40,577 nucleotides of DNA from Halothiobacillus sp. (GCA_020061705.1 JAGUXT010000017.1:1-40577); one strand, 5' to 3'. Shown: positions 8,794 through 17,796, numbered from the stretch's first letter. The notes: generated by a model from the sequence alone, not told the origin. Translations and numbers: made by a program.

Positions 8794-10158
8794 ATGTCCG
8801 ATAAAAATATCACCGTGCCGGTGAACATCGACGAGCAGGCTGTGGCCAATCAAACTCGCCGTTCGTTCCTCCGCAAGAGCGTGGCTGTTGCAGGTGGAGC
8901 CGTTGTTGCGGCTGTTGCTGCGAATCAAGCGTCCGCCGCTGCGCAGGTTACTGAGCCCCTGGCTATCCCCCCGACCAATAAAATTTTGGGTCGTGGTGTC
9001 GTCAGTATTCCTTACGGTTTGCCTTCAAAGTTCGAAGCCCATGTGGTGCGTCGTAACGTTGAGTGGTTGACCCCCGACACCATCGCGTCGATCAGCTTTA
9101 CCCCGATGCAAGACCTCGAAGGCATCATTACACCAAGTGGTCTGCATTTTGAGCGTCACCACGGTGGTGCGGTGGATATTGATCCAAAAACACATCGTTT
9201 GGTCGTGCATGGTCTTGTGGAAAAGCCAATGATCTTCACCATTGAAGATTTGAAGCGCTTCCCGCAGAAATCCGGTTTCTGGTTCCTCGAGTGCCCCGCC
9301 AACGGCGCGATGGAGTGGAACGGCGTACAGATGGATTCTGTCCAGTTCACCCACGGCATGGTGTCATGCACCGAATGGGTCGGTGTAAGCCTGCTCGACA
9401 TCATGAAAGCTGTCGGCGTGAAGAAGGAAGCCACCTGGTTCTTTGGCGAAGGTGCGGACGGCGCGGCATTGCAGCGTTCGGTTCCACTGCCTGGCGCAAA
9501 AGACCAGTTCGGCAAGCCAATTTCCGACTTTGATGCCAATACCATCTACAAAGACATCATCGTAGCCTATGCCCAAAACGGCGAAGCGCTGCGTCCGGAA
9601 AACGGCTACCCAATCCGTTTGATCGTGCCCGGCTGCGAAGCCAACATGTCGGTCAAGTGGCTGCGTCGCCTCAAGTTTGTCGATAAGCCCTTGGTGACTT
9701 ATCAGGAAACCCGCCACTATACCGATGGTATGAAAGATGGCCGTTTCCGTCAGTACACCCTGGTCAACGAAACCAACTCTGTGGTTACTTTCCCCTGCCC
9801 GGACAAGAAAATGTCAGGCAAGGGCAGCTACGAGATCCGTGGTTTGGCATGGTCAGGTCGCGGCAAGATCAAGGCCGTGGACGTCTCTGTTGACGGTGGT
9901 AAGACTTGGACTGAAGCCAAGTTGGTTGATCCCGTGTTCAGCAAGTGCTTTACACGCTTCACCCTGCCTTGGGAATGGGATGGCAAGGAGGCTCTGGTCA
10001 TGAGCCGCGCCATGGACGAGACCGGCTACGTTCAACCCACCCTCAAGCAACTTATTGATGAGCGCGGCACCAGCGGCATCTATCACAAGAACTCAATCCA
10101 GACCTGGAAGGTTTCCGCGAACGGGGAGGTACATAATGTTCAACTCAGAAGTCTCTAA
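8794..10158 (+). CDS. soxC: sulfane dehydrogenase molybdoprotein SoxC
   Basis: Molybdenum-cofactor subunit of SoxCD, the periplasmic enzyme that oxidises the sulfane sulfur held on SoxYZ during thiosulfate oxidation. The 454-residue protein begins with a Tat signal (TRRSFLRK, residues 21-28, then an alanine-rich stretch), as expected for a folded molybdoenzyme. The sulfite-oxidase-family fold shows the molybdenum-ligating cysteine C167 in FLECPANGAMEW and the dimerisation domain after about 330 (VSVDGGKTWTEA). AGGAG precedes ATG 8794. soxD overlaps its 3' end by 23 bp. Molybdenum-cofactor genes lie directly opposite. Confidence 0.95.
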   Translation: MSDKNITVPVNIDEQAVANQTRRSFLRKSVAVAGGAVVAAVAANQASAAAQVTEPLAIPPTNKILGRGVVSIPYGLPSKFEAHVVRRNVEWLTPDTIASISFTPMQDLEGIITPSGLHFERHHGGAVDIDPKTHRLVVHGLVEKPMIFTIEDLKRFPQKSGFWFLECPANGAMEWNGVQMDSVQFTHGMVSCTEWVGVSLLDIMKAVGVKKEATWFFGEGADGAALQRSVPLPGAKDQFGKPISDFDANTIYKDIIVAYAQNGEALRPENGYPIRLIVPGCEANMSVKWLRRLKFVDKPLVTYQETRHYTDGMKDGRFRQYTLVNETNSVVTFPCPDKKMSGKGSYEIRGLAWSGRGKIKAVDVSVDGGKTWTEAKLVDPVFSKCFTRFTLPWEWDGKEALVMSRAMDETGYVQPTLKQLIDERGTSGIYHKNSIQTWKVSANGEVHNVQLRSL

Positions 10159-10831
10159 GTCAGCATTCGGTAAGTCTGTCCTCGCGGCAGCTCTGTTTGC
10201 AGTATCGTCGTTCGCATTTGCAGCGGATGCCAATGGCATTGGCAAAACCATTACCGAACAAGCGATTGCTCCCTGGAATATCAGCGTGCATTTTGATGGC
10301 GATGGCCTGCCTGCTGGTAAGGGCAGCGTTGCGCAGGGCGAGCCGATTTACCAGGCCAAGTGCGCCATGTGCCACGGCGAGTTTGGTGAAGGTGCCAAGG
10401 GTTATCCCAAGATGCTGGGCGAAACCGTTGAGCATATGACCGAGCTTGCCAAGAAGGGTGAAGACACGGTTGGTGTGCGCGGTATCAACAGCCTGTGGGG
10501 CCATGCCCCGACACTGTATGATTATATCCGTCGTGCCATGCCGTTCTTCGCACCGCAGTCCCTGAGCAACGATGAAGCTTATGCAACCACATGCTATGTG
10601 TTGTATATCGCAGAAATCGTCAAGGACGACAAGCTGGTGTGTGATGCGTCCGTATTGAAGGCCACTAAAATGCCTTCGCAAGACAATTTCTACACCGACC
10701 CGCGTCCCGATGTTAAGAACGCACGCTGCATGAAGGATTGCGCAAAAGGTGATCCTGTCGTCACACAAATGGCTGTGCAGGGTGTTTCTGGTGATACCTC
10801 CAGGAACGTTGCCAAGCCTGCAAACCACTAA
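10136..10831 (+). CDS. soxD: short, monoheme SoxD-like cytochrome c subunit
   Basis: Electron-accepting cytochrome partner of SoxC. ATG 10136 is chosen because GGGAGG precedes it and a Sec signal peptide follows (residues about 1-29, ending SSFAFA). The only heme motif is C76-A-M-C79-H80, with M135 in RRAMPFF as likely axial ligand. At 231 residues with one heme it is shorter than the diheme SoxD of Paracoccus. The C-terminal region has paired cysteines (CMKDC) that are not a heme site. The gene overlaps soxC by 23 bp. Confidence 0.88.
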   Translation: MFNSEVSKSAFGKSVLAAALFAVSSFAFAADANGIGKTITEQAIAPWNISVHFDGDGLPAGKGSVAQGEPIYQAKCAMCHGEFGEGAKGYPKMLGETVEHMTELAKKGEDTVGVRGINSLWGHAPTLYDYIRRAMPFFAPQSLSNDEAYATTCYVLYIAEIVKDDKLVCDASVLKATKMPSQDNFYTDPRPDVKNARCMKDCAKGDPVVTQMAVQGVSGDTSRNVAKPANH

Positions 10832-10901
10832 TCGTTATAAGCCTAGCTCGTACTCTTCTGGGTATGCGCTAGAAGGCTCTTAGATTTTTGCGTTGTGCAA
10901 A

Positions 10902-10934
10902 CAAAAACCCGTCACCTAGGTGGCGGGTTTTTTT
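10902..10934. terminator. bidirectional terminator between soxD and the patatin gene
   Basis: The stem CCCGTCACC/GGTGGCGGG (about 10908-10927) is preceded by AAAAA and followed by seven T, so it can stop both the soxCD transcript and the convergent patatin transcript. Confidence 0.85.
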
Positions 10935-10967
10935 ATTGGCGGCTAACCGTGAAATTCAAAGCCCGGC

Positions 10968-12173
10968 TTATTCAATCGTGTAACCGGGTGGGAAATGCTG
11001 CCAGAAGTTGCCACCCTGAGTGGCTTCCTTGTAGCCGCGTGCATAAAGGGCGCGCATGAAATCGTTGTTAAAGGTGCCTGCATCCGGGTGGTCAAAATCA
11101 CTGGGGATGTAACTTAGATTAAAGGCAACCTTATCGCGCTGCGTGGTTAGAAAAACACGAAACAGGTCGCTCATGCCTTGGTGGTGAATCAGGGTTGCGA
11201 TGGAGCGCCCGGCAATGGTCAGCACGCGGCGCTCGGTTTCTGCCCACTCGGGGTCCATGCGCTCGTTCATGATGACAAACAATGAGCGCTTGCGCTCGCC
11301 ACCGTTTTCCTTGGCCAGTGCGCCAAGGTTTAACGACGGTGGATAGACAAAGACTTGTCCGGTGGTACCGCCATCGACGTGCATTTCACTAAACATCTGA
11401 CCTTTGACTTCAACATCGATCATCACCGGTGGGAAGGCTCCCGGAATGGCAGCCGAGGCCAGCATGATGCGGTGGAATAAACTCAGCGCGCGCGGATCCT
11501 GGCTGGCAGCGATTTTGGTCATGTTCCAGATGACTTTTTGACGTGTATCAAGGTTGGTGGTCGAAATCAGCAAGGTGCGACCTTTTTCGTATTCGATCGC
11601 AATTTTGTCCAGAAAGGCGCGGTCGATCTGCGTGCTGATAAGGTTAAAAAGCGGTGCGGTGTCGATCACCGAGTCTTCGGTCAGAACGGCAAAGACATTC
11701 CTGATTTCAATGAGTTGCTCGCGCGGTGTTTCGGTGTACAGCGCTTTGAGCTGCGCATCATGCTTTGATCCGAGAAAGGCATAGGGTGCAATCAACGCGC
11801 CGGTGCTTACCCCGGTGACAAGCGAAAATTCCGGGCGGGTTCCAGCGGCACTCCAGCCATTGAGCAAACCCGCCGTATACGCACCATTGTCGCCACCCCC
11901 AGAAATAGCCAGCATATTGCTGGGTGCCAGGGCCTTGCCTGATTTGCCTTGGGCAACTTGCCACGCCAGCTCCTTTGGCCACAACGCGGCGGCATCACGC
12001 GACATGCGCCGCATATCATCGGGTGCATCCACGAGATAGCGTACTTCGTTGATATCAAGGGGAACCACGGCTTGCGTCGTCAGTTGCTTGGGCACCGCAT
12101 GTTGTCTGGGTAAGCTCGAACAACCGACTAACACCAGGATACTTAGGCCTGCGATGGCAAATTTTCTATACAT
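10968..12173 (-). CDS. patatin-like phospholipase lipoprotein (copy 1)
   Basis: A 401-residue predicted lipid acyl hydrolase. ATG 12173 is chosen because a lipoprotein signal follows (hydrophobic run to LVLVGC, lipid-modified C18), so it is probably membrane-anchored outside the cytoplasm. The patatin oxyanion loop SGGGDNGAYTAG (91-102), the nucleophile S123 in GVSTG and the catalytic D267 in VDGG are all present. It is clearly paralogous to the next gene upstream, and both point the same way. The substrate is unknown. Confidence 0.88.
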   Translation of the reverse strand: MYRKFAIAGLSILVLVGCSSLPRQHAVPKQLTTQAVVPLDINEVRYLVDAPDDMRRMSRDAAALWPKELAWQVAQGKSGKALAPSNMLAISGGGDNGAYTAGLLNGWSAAGTRPEFSLVTGVSTGALIAPYAFLGSKHDAQLKALYTETPREQLIEIRNVFAVLTEDSVIDTAPLFNLISTQIDRAFLDKIAIEYEKGRTLLISTTNLDTRQKVIWNMTKIAASQDPRALSLFHRIMLASAAIPGAFPPVMIDVEVKGQMFSEMHVDGGTTGQVFVYPPSLNLGALAKENGGERKRSLFVIMNERMDPEWAETERRVLTIAGRSIATLIHHQGMSDLFRVFLTTQRDKVAFNLSYIPSDFDHPDAGTFNNDFMRALYARGYKEATQGGNFWQHFPPGYTIE

Positions 12174-12198
12174 GATGGACTCTGAAGCTAGGGCGAAT

Positions 12199-13422
12199 TT
12201 AGGGTAAGGGCGCAAGGGCACGGGGTGTATGGGTTTCACTGAATCCGGGAGGTGTTTGGCTCCACGCTTCCCCATGAGTCGCTAACTGATAACCGCGATC
12301 AAAAAGGGCGCGCATATAATCGTTATCAAATACCCCTGGATTGGGGTGATTGAAGTCGCTTGGAATAAACGTCAGGTTGAAGTCGATATTGTCACGTTGC
12401 GAGGTTAAGTAGATGCGAAATAAGTCGCCAATGCCCTGGGTTTGAATGAGTGAGTCAATCGAGCGTCCGGCGATATTGAGAATACCGCGCGGCGTATTCT
12501 CCCAGCGCGGGCTGAGGTATTCGTTCATGATGATGTAACCCGCACGTTGGCGCGTGTTTTCACTCGTTTGCAGCGGAAGATGAATATCCAGTTTGGGCGG
12601 ATAAATGAACACTTGCGCCATGGCACCCCCATCCACGTGCATTTCGCTAAAGGTTTCGCCATGCACTTCGACCTCAATCATTATCGGCGGAAAGGCAATG
12701 GGAATCGCCGCTGATGCCATCATGACGTCGTGGAATAACATTAAGGCGCGCGGGTCTTGATAGGTGGCCAATTTAGTCATATTCCAGACTATTTTTTGCC
12801 GCGTATCAAGATTGGTGGTGGCAATCCAGAGTTGCCGGCCTTTGGCGTGTTCGGCGGCAATCGCGTCCAGAAATGCTCGATCAATATAATGTTCAATCAG
12901 CGTGCGCAGTGGCGTGGTATCAAGCAAGGCATCGCTGTTGAGCATGGAAAATATCGAGCGGCGTTCGATAAGGTGCTGGCGTGGCGTGTTGGTATAAAGG
13001 TCTTTGAGCTGGGCATCGTAAGCCGAACCAAGAAAGGCGAAAGGCGCGATAAGCGCGCCCGTGCTTACCCCCGTGACCAAGAGAAATTCGGGGCGCGTGC
13101 CGCTCGCCGTCCAGCCATTGAGCAAACCTGCGCCAAAGGCGCCTTTGTCGCCACCGCCAGAGAGGGCGAGAAAGCTACTGCTCGGTATCGTGGTCAAACC
13201 TCGGGATTGTCGCCATGCCGCCTCTTTACGCGCGGCGGCTGCAATGTCTTGTGCCATGCGCTGCATGTCGTCTTGGCTATCCACAGCGTAACGCACATCA
13301 CCAATACCCGGAATGATTGCCTTGGCCGTCTTGTTTTCCGGCACGGCATCGATACGCGGCAACGTGGAACAACCCGCGACGAGGAATAATGACACGCAGG
13401 CTGCCAGAAGACGATATGTCAT
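12199..13422 (-). CDS. patatin-like phospholipase lipoprotein (copy 2)
   Basis: Paralogue of the neighbouring gene, 407 residues. ATG 13422 starts a lipoprotein signal (LFLVAGC, C18). The oxyanion loop SGGGDKGAFGAG (88-99), nucleophile S120 in GVSTG and D264 in VDGG are intact, so both copies look active. The two proteins align along their whole length (shared TRPEF, NLDTRQK, WNMTK, SEMHVDGG), which points to an old tandem duplication. Only 25 bp separate them, suggesting co-transcription. Confidence 0.88.
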   Translation of the reverse strand: MTYRLLAACVSLFLVAGCSTLPRIDAVPENKTAKAIIPGIGDVRYAVDSQDDMQRMAQDIAAAARKEAAWRQSRGLTTIPSSSFLALSGGGDKGAFGAGLLNGWTASGTRPEFLLVTGVSTGALIAPFAFLGSAYDAQLKDLYTNTPRQHLIERRSIFSMLNSDALLDTTPLRTLIEHYIDRAFLDAIAAEHAKGRQLWIATTNLDTRQKIVWNMTKLATYQDPRALMLFHDVMMASAAIPIAFPPIMIEVEVHGETFSEMHVDGGAMAQVFIYPPKLDIHLPLQTSENTRQRAGYIIMNEYLSPRWENTPRGILNIAGRSIDSLIQTQGIGDLFRIYLTSQRDNIDFNLTFIPSDFNHPNPGVFDNDYMRALFDRGYQLATHGEAWSQTPPGFSETHTPRALAPLP

Positions 13423-13525
13423 GCAGAAGTTCTCTACGGGGGGTGTGAATAAGATATTGAATAGCCTAGCAGAAAGCCCCACGCACTCGCCAGAGCGTGC
13501 CGTTGAGCTGGAGCACTATCTATAG

Positions 13526-13583
13526 ATCGTTGCCACGCTCCAGCGTGGAACGTAATTTCTTGCCGCTGGAGCGTGGGAACGAT
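13526..13583. repeat. inverted repeat, 19/20 arms
   Basis: The left arm ATCGTTGCCACGCTCCAGCG (13526-13545) is the inverse complement of the right arm (13564-13583) with one mismatch. The sequence type, a hairpin around a GCTCCAGCG core, looks like a dispersed intergenic repeat. Shorter related fragments lie just upstream. Confidence 0.7.
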
Positions 13584-13972
13584 AAAAACAGATTTCTCCA
13601 CCCCCCCTTTGAAAAAGGGGTAGGGGGATGGCAGTCCGCGACTGATTCTAGGGTATTAAATCCCCCTCTGCCCCCCGCTTCGCTCTCCCCCTTTTACTAA
13701 AGGGGGAAGGAAACCAAGCCACCAATGTTTTTCACTTATTCATTTTGCCAACGGATATTTCTGCCAACATTTGCCCACCGAAAAAAGATCGTAAGCAGGT
13801 TCTAAGGCCGCAGTCCCCAAGAGAGGGGGGGCGATCAGAAATCATCACAGGGCAGTTTCGTGCGCTTTTTGGCGGGCTTTTTGGCAATATCGACAAGAGG
13901 CGAGTTGCTGGTAGCGCTCGAACAGGAAGGCCATACACGCCATCGAGCGTTTTGGATGTTCGTTGCAGGAAT

Positions 13973-14005
13973 AAAAAAACCCGCAAACCTTGAAGGTATG
14001 CGGGC
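13973..14005 (-). terminator. terminator hairpin resembling the tRNA-Leu terminator
   Basis: Read leftward, GCCCGCATACC pairs with GGTTTGCGGG and is followed by seven T. Its first 19 bases on the plus strand (13973-13991) are identical to the start of the tRNA-Leu terminator at 31694-31712. It may be the original chromosomal terminator of tRNA-Leu, displaced by an island insertion. Confidence 0.6.
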
Positions 14006-14050
14006 TTAGTGTGTTTCTTGCTGCGCTATGAGTCATTTAGAAACTGTGTG

Positions 14051-14070
14051 TAGGAGAAAACCCGAAAACC
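14051..14070. other. candidate decayed att site (tRNA-Leu 3' end remnant)
   Basis: TAGGAGAAAACCCGAAAACC here aligns with TAGGAGAGGACTCGAACC in tRNA-Leu (31769-31786), with 15 matches and a 2-base insertion. It sits 78 bases after the shared terminator start; the equivalent distance at the tRNA is 75. That spacing makes chance less likely, but the match is imperfect and no clean direct repeat exists. Confidence 0.35.
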
Positions 14071-14105
14071 TAGATTTAATGCGGTCTTGAAGCATGTGTT
14101 TTGCC

Positions 14106-14138
14106 GATACCGCAGTCGATACCGTAAAGATACGGTAT
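14106..14138. repeat. GATACCG repeats resembling the integrase-proximal repeats
   Basis: The 23 bases at 14106-14128 match 31628-31650, just upstream of the integrase gene, at 20 of 23 positions. ATACCGT (14119-14125) and ACGGTAT (14132-14138) form an inverted pair. Such repeats could be integrase or excisionase arm sites at the left end of an island. Confidence 0.45.
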
Positions 14139-14229
14139 TTTGTTGCATTGGTGCAACAGGTTCTCGGTAAGGTTTCCATTTGGGGAATCGAATCACGGGC
14201 GAATATAGCCGCAATCGATACGGTGAACT

Positions 14230-16176
14230 CTTCTAAACCGCCCGTGCGGCGGTCAACGTGCCCCATGCCCCCCAGGTACGAGGCTAGAACTTCTAAACCG
14301 CCCGTGCGGCGGTCAACTTACCCCGAAGCCTGCGGACAGGGGCGCGTGTCTTCTAAACCGCCCGTGCGGCGGTCAACAACGGCTACGGTTTTGTGCGCCT
14401 GCCCCATGTCTTCTAAACCGCCCGTGCGGCGGTCAACGGCAAGACCATGAAATACAAAACCACACGCAACTTCTAAACCGCCCGTGCGGCGGTCAACTTG
14501 CATGCGACATTCAACCTTACATTTTTTGACTTCTAAACCGCCCGTGCGGCGGTCAACATGGCCGGGCTGATTGCGGCAGATGCGTGGCTCTTCTAAACCG
14601 CCCGTGCGGCGGTCAACGCCATATCCGATTCATCCATCACATCACGCATCTTCTAAACCGCCCGTGCGGCGGTCAACGACGATCAAGAAGGCTTATCTCC
14701 TCCTCTGTGCTTCTAAACCGCCCGTGCGGCGGCAACGTGTCGGCAATGGCGCGCGGGCTGTAGCCATCCTTCTAAACCGCCCGTGCGGCGGTCAACGCAT
14801 TGACTTGGCTGGCGTAAGCGTCGAACTCCTTCTAAACCGCCCGTGCGGCGGTCAACTAAGTTGCTGCGCCCTGAATGAGCTTGTGCTTCTTCTAAACCGC
14901 CCGTGCGGCGGTCAACGTACAGGCGGAACATGCGCGCCAGACGCTCTACTTCTAAACCGCCCGTGCGGCGGTCAACGCAATCTTGTCGCGCTCCATGGCG
15001 CGGATCTCCTTCTAAACCGCCCGTGCGGCGGTCAACGTATTTTTTCGCCGATGCGGGCAACCATGTAGCTTCTAAACCGCCCGTGCGGCGGTCAACATGA
15101 TGATTCCTGGTTCTGCTGTCGGTTCGTTCTTCTAAACCGCCCGTGCGGCGGTCAACGAAAAACCAAAGTCCAGCGTGTGTCCGCATTTCTTCTAAACCGC
15201 CCGTGCGGCGGTCAACCGGGCAAGAAACGCGCCAAACAGGACGTGACGCTTCTAAACCGCCCGTGCGGCGGTCAACCCTGCCACGGTTGCAGCAAGCCTG
15301 CCCCCGATCTTCTAAACCGCCCGTGCGGCGGTCAACGCGCTAAGCCCGACTTCGCGCTCGAAACATCGCTTCTAAACCGCCCGTGCGGCGGTCAACTCGA
15401 GCTGATTCACGCGGGGGTCGCGCAGCAGCTTCTAAACCGCCCGTGCGGCGGTCAACGCTTTGTCTGGAACGGCACCGCCACCTTTGAACTTCTAAACCGC
15501 CCGTGCGGCGGTCAACATGAGCCCCACTCAAATCATCAATGCCGTGATCTTCTAAACCGCCCGTGCGGCGGTCAACATCTCCAAATGCCCCGAATACTTG
15601 CGCACCGTCTTCTAAACCGCCCGTGCGGCGGTCAACGGAAAAGGACAGAGTTCCGCAAGGCAACTTGTCTTCTAAACCGCCCGTGCGGCGGTCAACTGCG
15701 TCAGGCGACCACGCCCCGTCTCCGGGTACTTCTAAACCGCCCGTGCGGCGGTCAACGACTTGATGAAGCAAGCCGCAAGCGTCATGGTCTTCTAAACCGC
15801 CCGTGCGGCGGTCAACGCACAGACGCTCACCGCGCCACAGCAAACACACTTCTAAACCGCCCGTGCGGCGGTCAACGCTTGGCAGCGGCAGCGTCGCCAT
15901 CGTAGGAACTTCTAAACCGCCCGTGCGGCGGTCAACAGTGCCAACCCCGCCGCATCACCCTCGTTTGTCTTCTAAACCGCCCGTGCGGCGGTCAACATGT
16001 TCACAGGAGTACACCACGCCTACATCTTCTTCTAAACCGCCCGTGCGGCGGTCAACAAGCCAACGGATACCCAGTAATCCTGCGATTACTTCTAAACCGC
16101 CCGTGCGGCGGTCAACTGCACGGCGGCGATGGCGACGGCCTCGGTCATCTTCTAAACCGCCCGTGCGGCGGTCAAC
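14230..16176 (-). CRISPR. type I-F CRISPR array, 33 repeats and 32 spacers
   Basis: 28-bp repeats alternate with 32-bp spacers at a strict 60-bp period. Read on the minus strand the repeat starts GTTGACC, has a CCGCC/GGCGG stem and ends TTTAGAAG, the pattern of type I-F repeats cut by Cas6f. All copies look identical except the one at 14710-14736, which lacks one base and is 27 bp. Every spacer is exactly 32 bp and I saw no duplicate. The leader and first spacer lie on the right, next to cas1. The leader-distal repeat at 14230 is not degenerate. Sixteen of the 32 spacers start with G on the plus strand. Confidence 0.99.
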
Positions 16177-16273
16177 TGTTGGATTCTATCCATTTTTTTA
16201 AAGAAAACAACGAATTAGAGCCAATAGCAGAACGCGATCTTCGTTTGATCTGCCATGCCTCAACCCATTGAAA
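16177..16273 (-). promoter_or_regulatory. CRISPR leader
   Basis: 97 bp of A/T-rich DNA between the cas1 stop and the first repeat, in the position of the leader that drives array transcription and marks the insertion end. It contains A/T runs next to the array and GATC-containing short repeats further away. The precise promoter is not clear. Confidence 0.75.
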
Positions 16274-17227
16274 CTAAACGCTTTTTCTTGCAGACTCTAC
16301 AAGGAAGCTCATAAGGAAGTCCAAAACTTTCAAGCTTTGTGCTAACTCAATCAGTTCGGCTCGAAATGCATTGTCCTTACTGGCCTTCTTGCCGTGCTTA
16401 AATGCAAGCGGCATCACAAGCCCGTCTTTGATGAGATCTGCAACGTCAAAAACCAGTGCGCCGCGTCGTGTTTTTCCGTGCAGTACAGGTAGTGCAAAGG
16501 GAATACCCAGTCCATGTAAGGCTGTTGCTGCGTAACCGTAAGCAATGTAGTTCCCATGATCGAGAAATGCATTGGCTTGATCTTCGGTGGTCGATTTTGA
16601 ACGCTTGCCCTCTTCTCGCGTAAAGTCCATGCCATGATGTTTTGCCAAAATGGCGTACAGCCTTTTCGCCCATACCGCCTCAGCAGCCAGAAGGTCGTTC
16701 GTGGTTGATCCACTATGTATAGCGCTCTCAAACGACTGGAGCTGGCTGTCGGGAATGACTAGCCCCTGGGCATCCCAACGTTCAAGTGTCCATTCCATGC
16801 GTGCATGAAGGAATGCTTTGGCAAGTGCCAAACGCTGTGTTTCGTCCAGCCATTTTTGCATCCATGCCTGCATGTACTCGGTGGGGCGATACTCGTCTTG
16901 GGGCGGCAAAAACGTGATGTCCATTCCCGCGAACAAGGGTGACCCCCCGCTGCCGCAGAAACCGACCATAACATTGGATTCGGCTAACTTGCGCATGGCT
17001 GCGTCGGTGATGGAGGTGCCTTTTCCAAGCAGGAGAAAGGCTGTGTTTTTGTCGGGGATATTGAACATTTTCTCAATGTTCGCGCCGGTGTCAGTGAGGT
17101 AGACCAGTCGATCATCCACTTGAATGACACGGGCGCGCTCCAGATAAAACACATTGGCTCGTTTTGATAGCATCACGGCGCGTGGACGTGGTGCTTTGAT
17201 ATGCACACCGTTTGCCGCGAGGTTCAT
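16274..17227 (-). CDS. cas1: CRISPR integrase Cas1, type I-F
   Basis: Metal-dependent integrase that inserts new spacers together with the Cas2 domain of Cas2-3. The 317-residue protein has the I-F features SKRANVFYLE, LLLGKGTSIT, VGFCGSGGSPLF and EYRPTEYMQAW. Likely metal ligands are E183 (LAAEA), H250 (VLHGKTRRG) and D264 (DVADLIKD). Its ATG overlaps the cas6f stop (ATGA), so it is the last gene of csy1-csy2-csy3-cas6f-cas1, next to the leader. In the usual I-F order cas1 comes first, followed by cas2-3. Confidence 0.97.
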   Translation of the reverse strand: MNLAANGVHIKAPRPRAVMLSKRANVFYLERARVIQVDDRLVYLTDTGANIEKMFNIPDKNTAFLLLGKGTSITDAAMRKLAESNVMVGFCGSGGSPLFAGMDITFLPPQDEYRPTEYMQAWMQKWLDETQRLALAKAFLHARMEWTLERWDAQGLVIPDSQLQSFESAIHSGSTTNDLLAAEAVWAKRLYAILAKHHGMDFTREEGKRSKSTTEDQANAFLDHGNYIAYGYAATALHGLGIPFALPVLHGKTRRGALVFDVADLIKDGLVMPLAFKHGKKASKDNAFRAELIELAQSLKVLDFLMSFLVESARKSV

Positions 17228-17796
17228 CCGAGTCTCGGTAATAAAAGTGGTGCTTCTTTGCGGGACAGGCCGTAGCTATCCGTCGATCCTGTGGGTTCTA
17301 TACGAGATGGATATATGTGCTGCTGGATCATGATCGAGAAGGATTGCTGCGTTGACGCGCTGCTCAGCAAAAAATAAGGCAAGTTGCGGGCCTCCTCCAG
17401 ACGTTTTGCGCGTAAACGTAGGCGTTTTTCTTGATGCTCCTCGCTTTTTCCACGACGTGCGGGAACACGATAACGCTGGTATTCAACCCACTCGCCTTCG
17501 TATTGCTCCGGGGTGCGACGAATACGACCCGTGATAACAAAGGGACTCAAACGCGTGTTTTGTTCAATTCGATCACTGGCGGTTTCAATTTCATCCCGAC
17601 TCTCCGAAAACAGGCGCAAGATGTGTCCGGGTGTTGGCGCATCTCCCATTTTCATTGCAGGGAATGCGAGTGCGTAACGATTGGGGTTTTCAGTGAACAC
17701 CGAATGCAGGATTTGCATGACCGCCGATGCAATCACTGGCACGGTGACCCCCGCCGCGCTACGCAGGGTGAGGTCGGCGTAGTAATCAGGCTGCAT
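17224..17796 (-). CDS. cas6f: CRISPR endoribonuclease Cas6f (Csy4)
   Basis: Cuts the pre-crRNA at the 3' base of the repeat hairpin and stays bound to the crRNA. I start it at ATG 17796, because MQPDYYADLTLR aligns with the family start; a longer frame from 17859 would overlap csy3 deeply. At 190 residues it has normal size. H31 (ILHSVF) corresponds to the family catalytic histidine and S148 (SSASTQQSF) to the catalytic serine. The C-terminal YGLS motif is present. It overlaps csy3 by 11 bp and cas1 by 4 bp. Confidence 0.95.
   Translation of the reverse strand: MQPDYYADLTLRSAAGVTVPVIASAVMQILHSVFTENPNRYALAFPAMKMGDAPTPGHILRLFSESRDEIETASDRIEQNTRLSPFVITGRIRRTPEQYEGEWVEYQRYRVPARRGKSEEHQEKRLRLRAKRLEEARNLPYFLLSSASTQQSFSIMIQQHIYPSRIEPTGSTDSYGLSRKEAPLLLPRLG

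Larger units (their letters stand above)
13423..14229. other. gene-poor stretch rich in palindromic repeats
   Basis: 807 bp with no gene I can support. It contains a 20-bp near-perfect inverted repeat around GCTCCAGCG (13526-13583), C-rich dispersed repeat arms (about 13598-13706), and a terminator-like hairpin read leftward (13973-14005). It also holds a candidate decayed tRNA-Leu end (14051-14070) and GATACCG repeats (14106-14138). A frame on the minus strand (13845-14036) runs through the terminator and is not convincing. Confidence 0.6.

Noticed and set aside
10160-10828. 222-codon frame on the minus strand
   Set aside because: It mirrors soxD, which has a signal peptide, heme motif and ribosome-binding site.
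10911-10924. CACCTAGGTGGCGG match to the 5' end of tRNA-Leu
   Set aside because: It is the stem of a rho-independent terminator; att sites of this integrase type are at the tRNA 3' end.
13845-14036. 63-codon Cys-containing frame on the minus strand
   Set aside because: It runs through a terminator hairpin and has no start signal; kept only as part of the gene-poor stretch.
14571-16201. Long frames on both strands with repeated VDRRTGGLE or SKPPVRRST units
   Set aside because: They are translations of the CRISPR repeats and spacers; the 60-bp period keeps frames open by chance.
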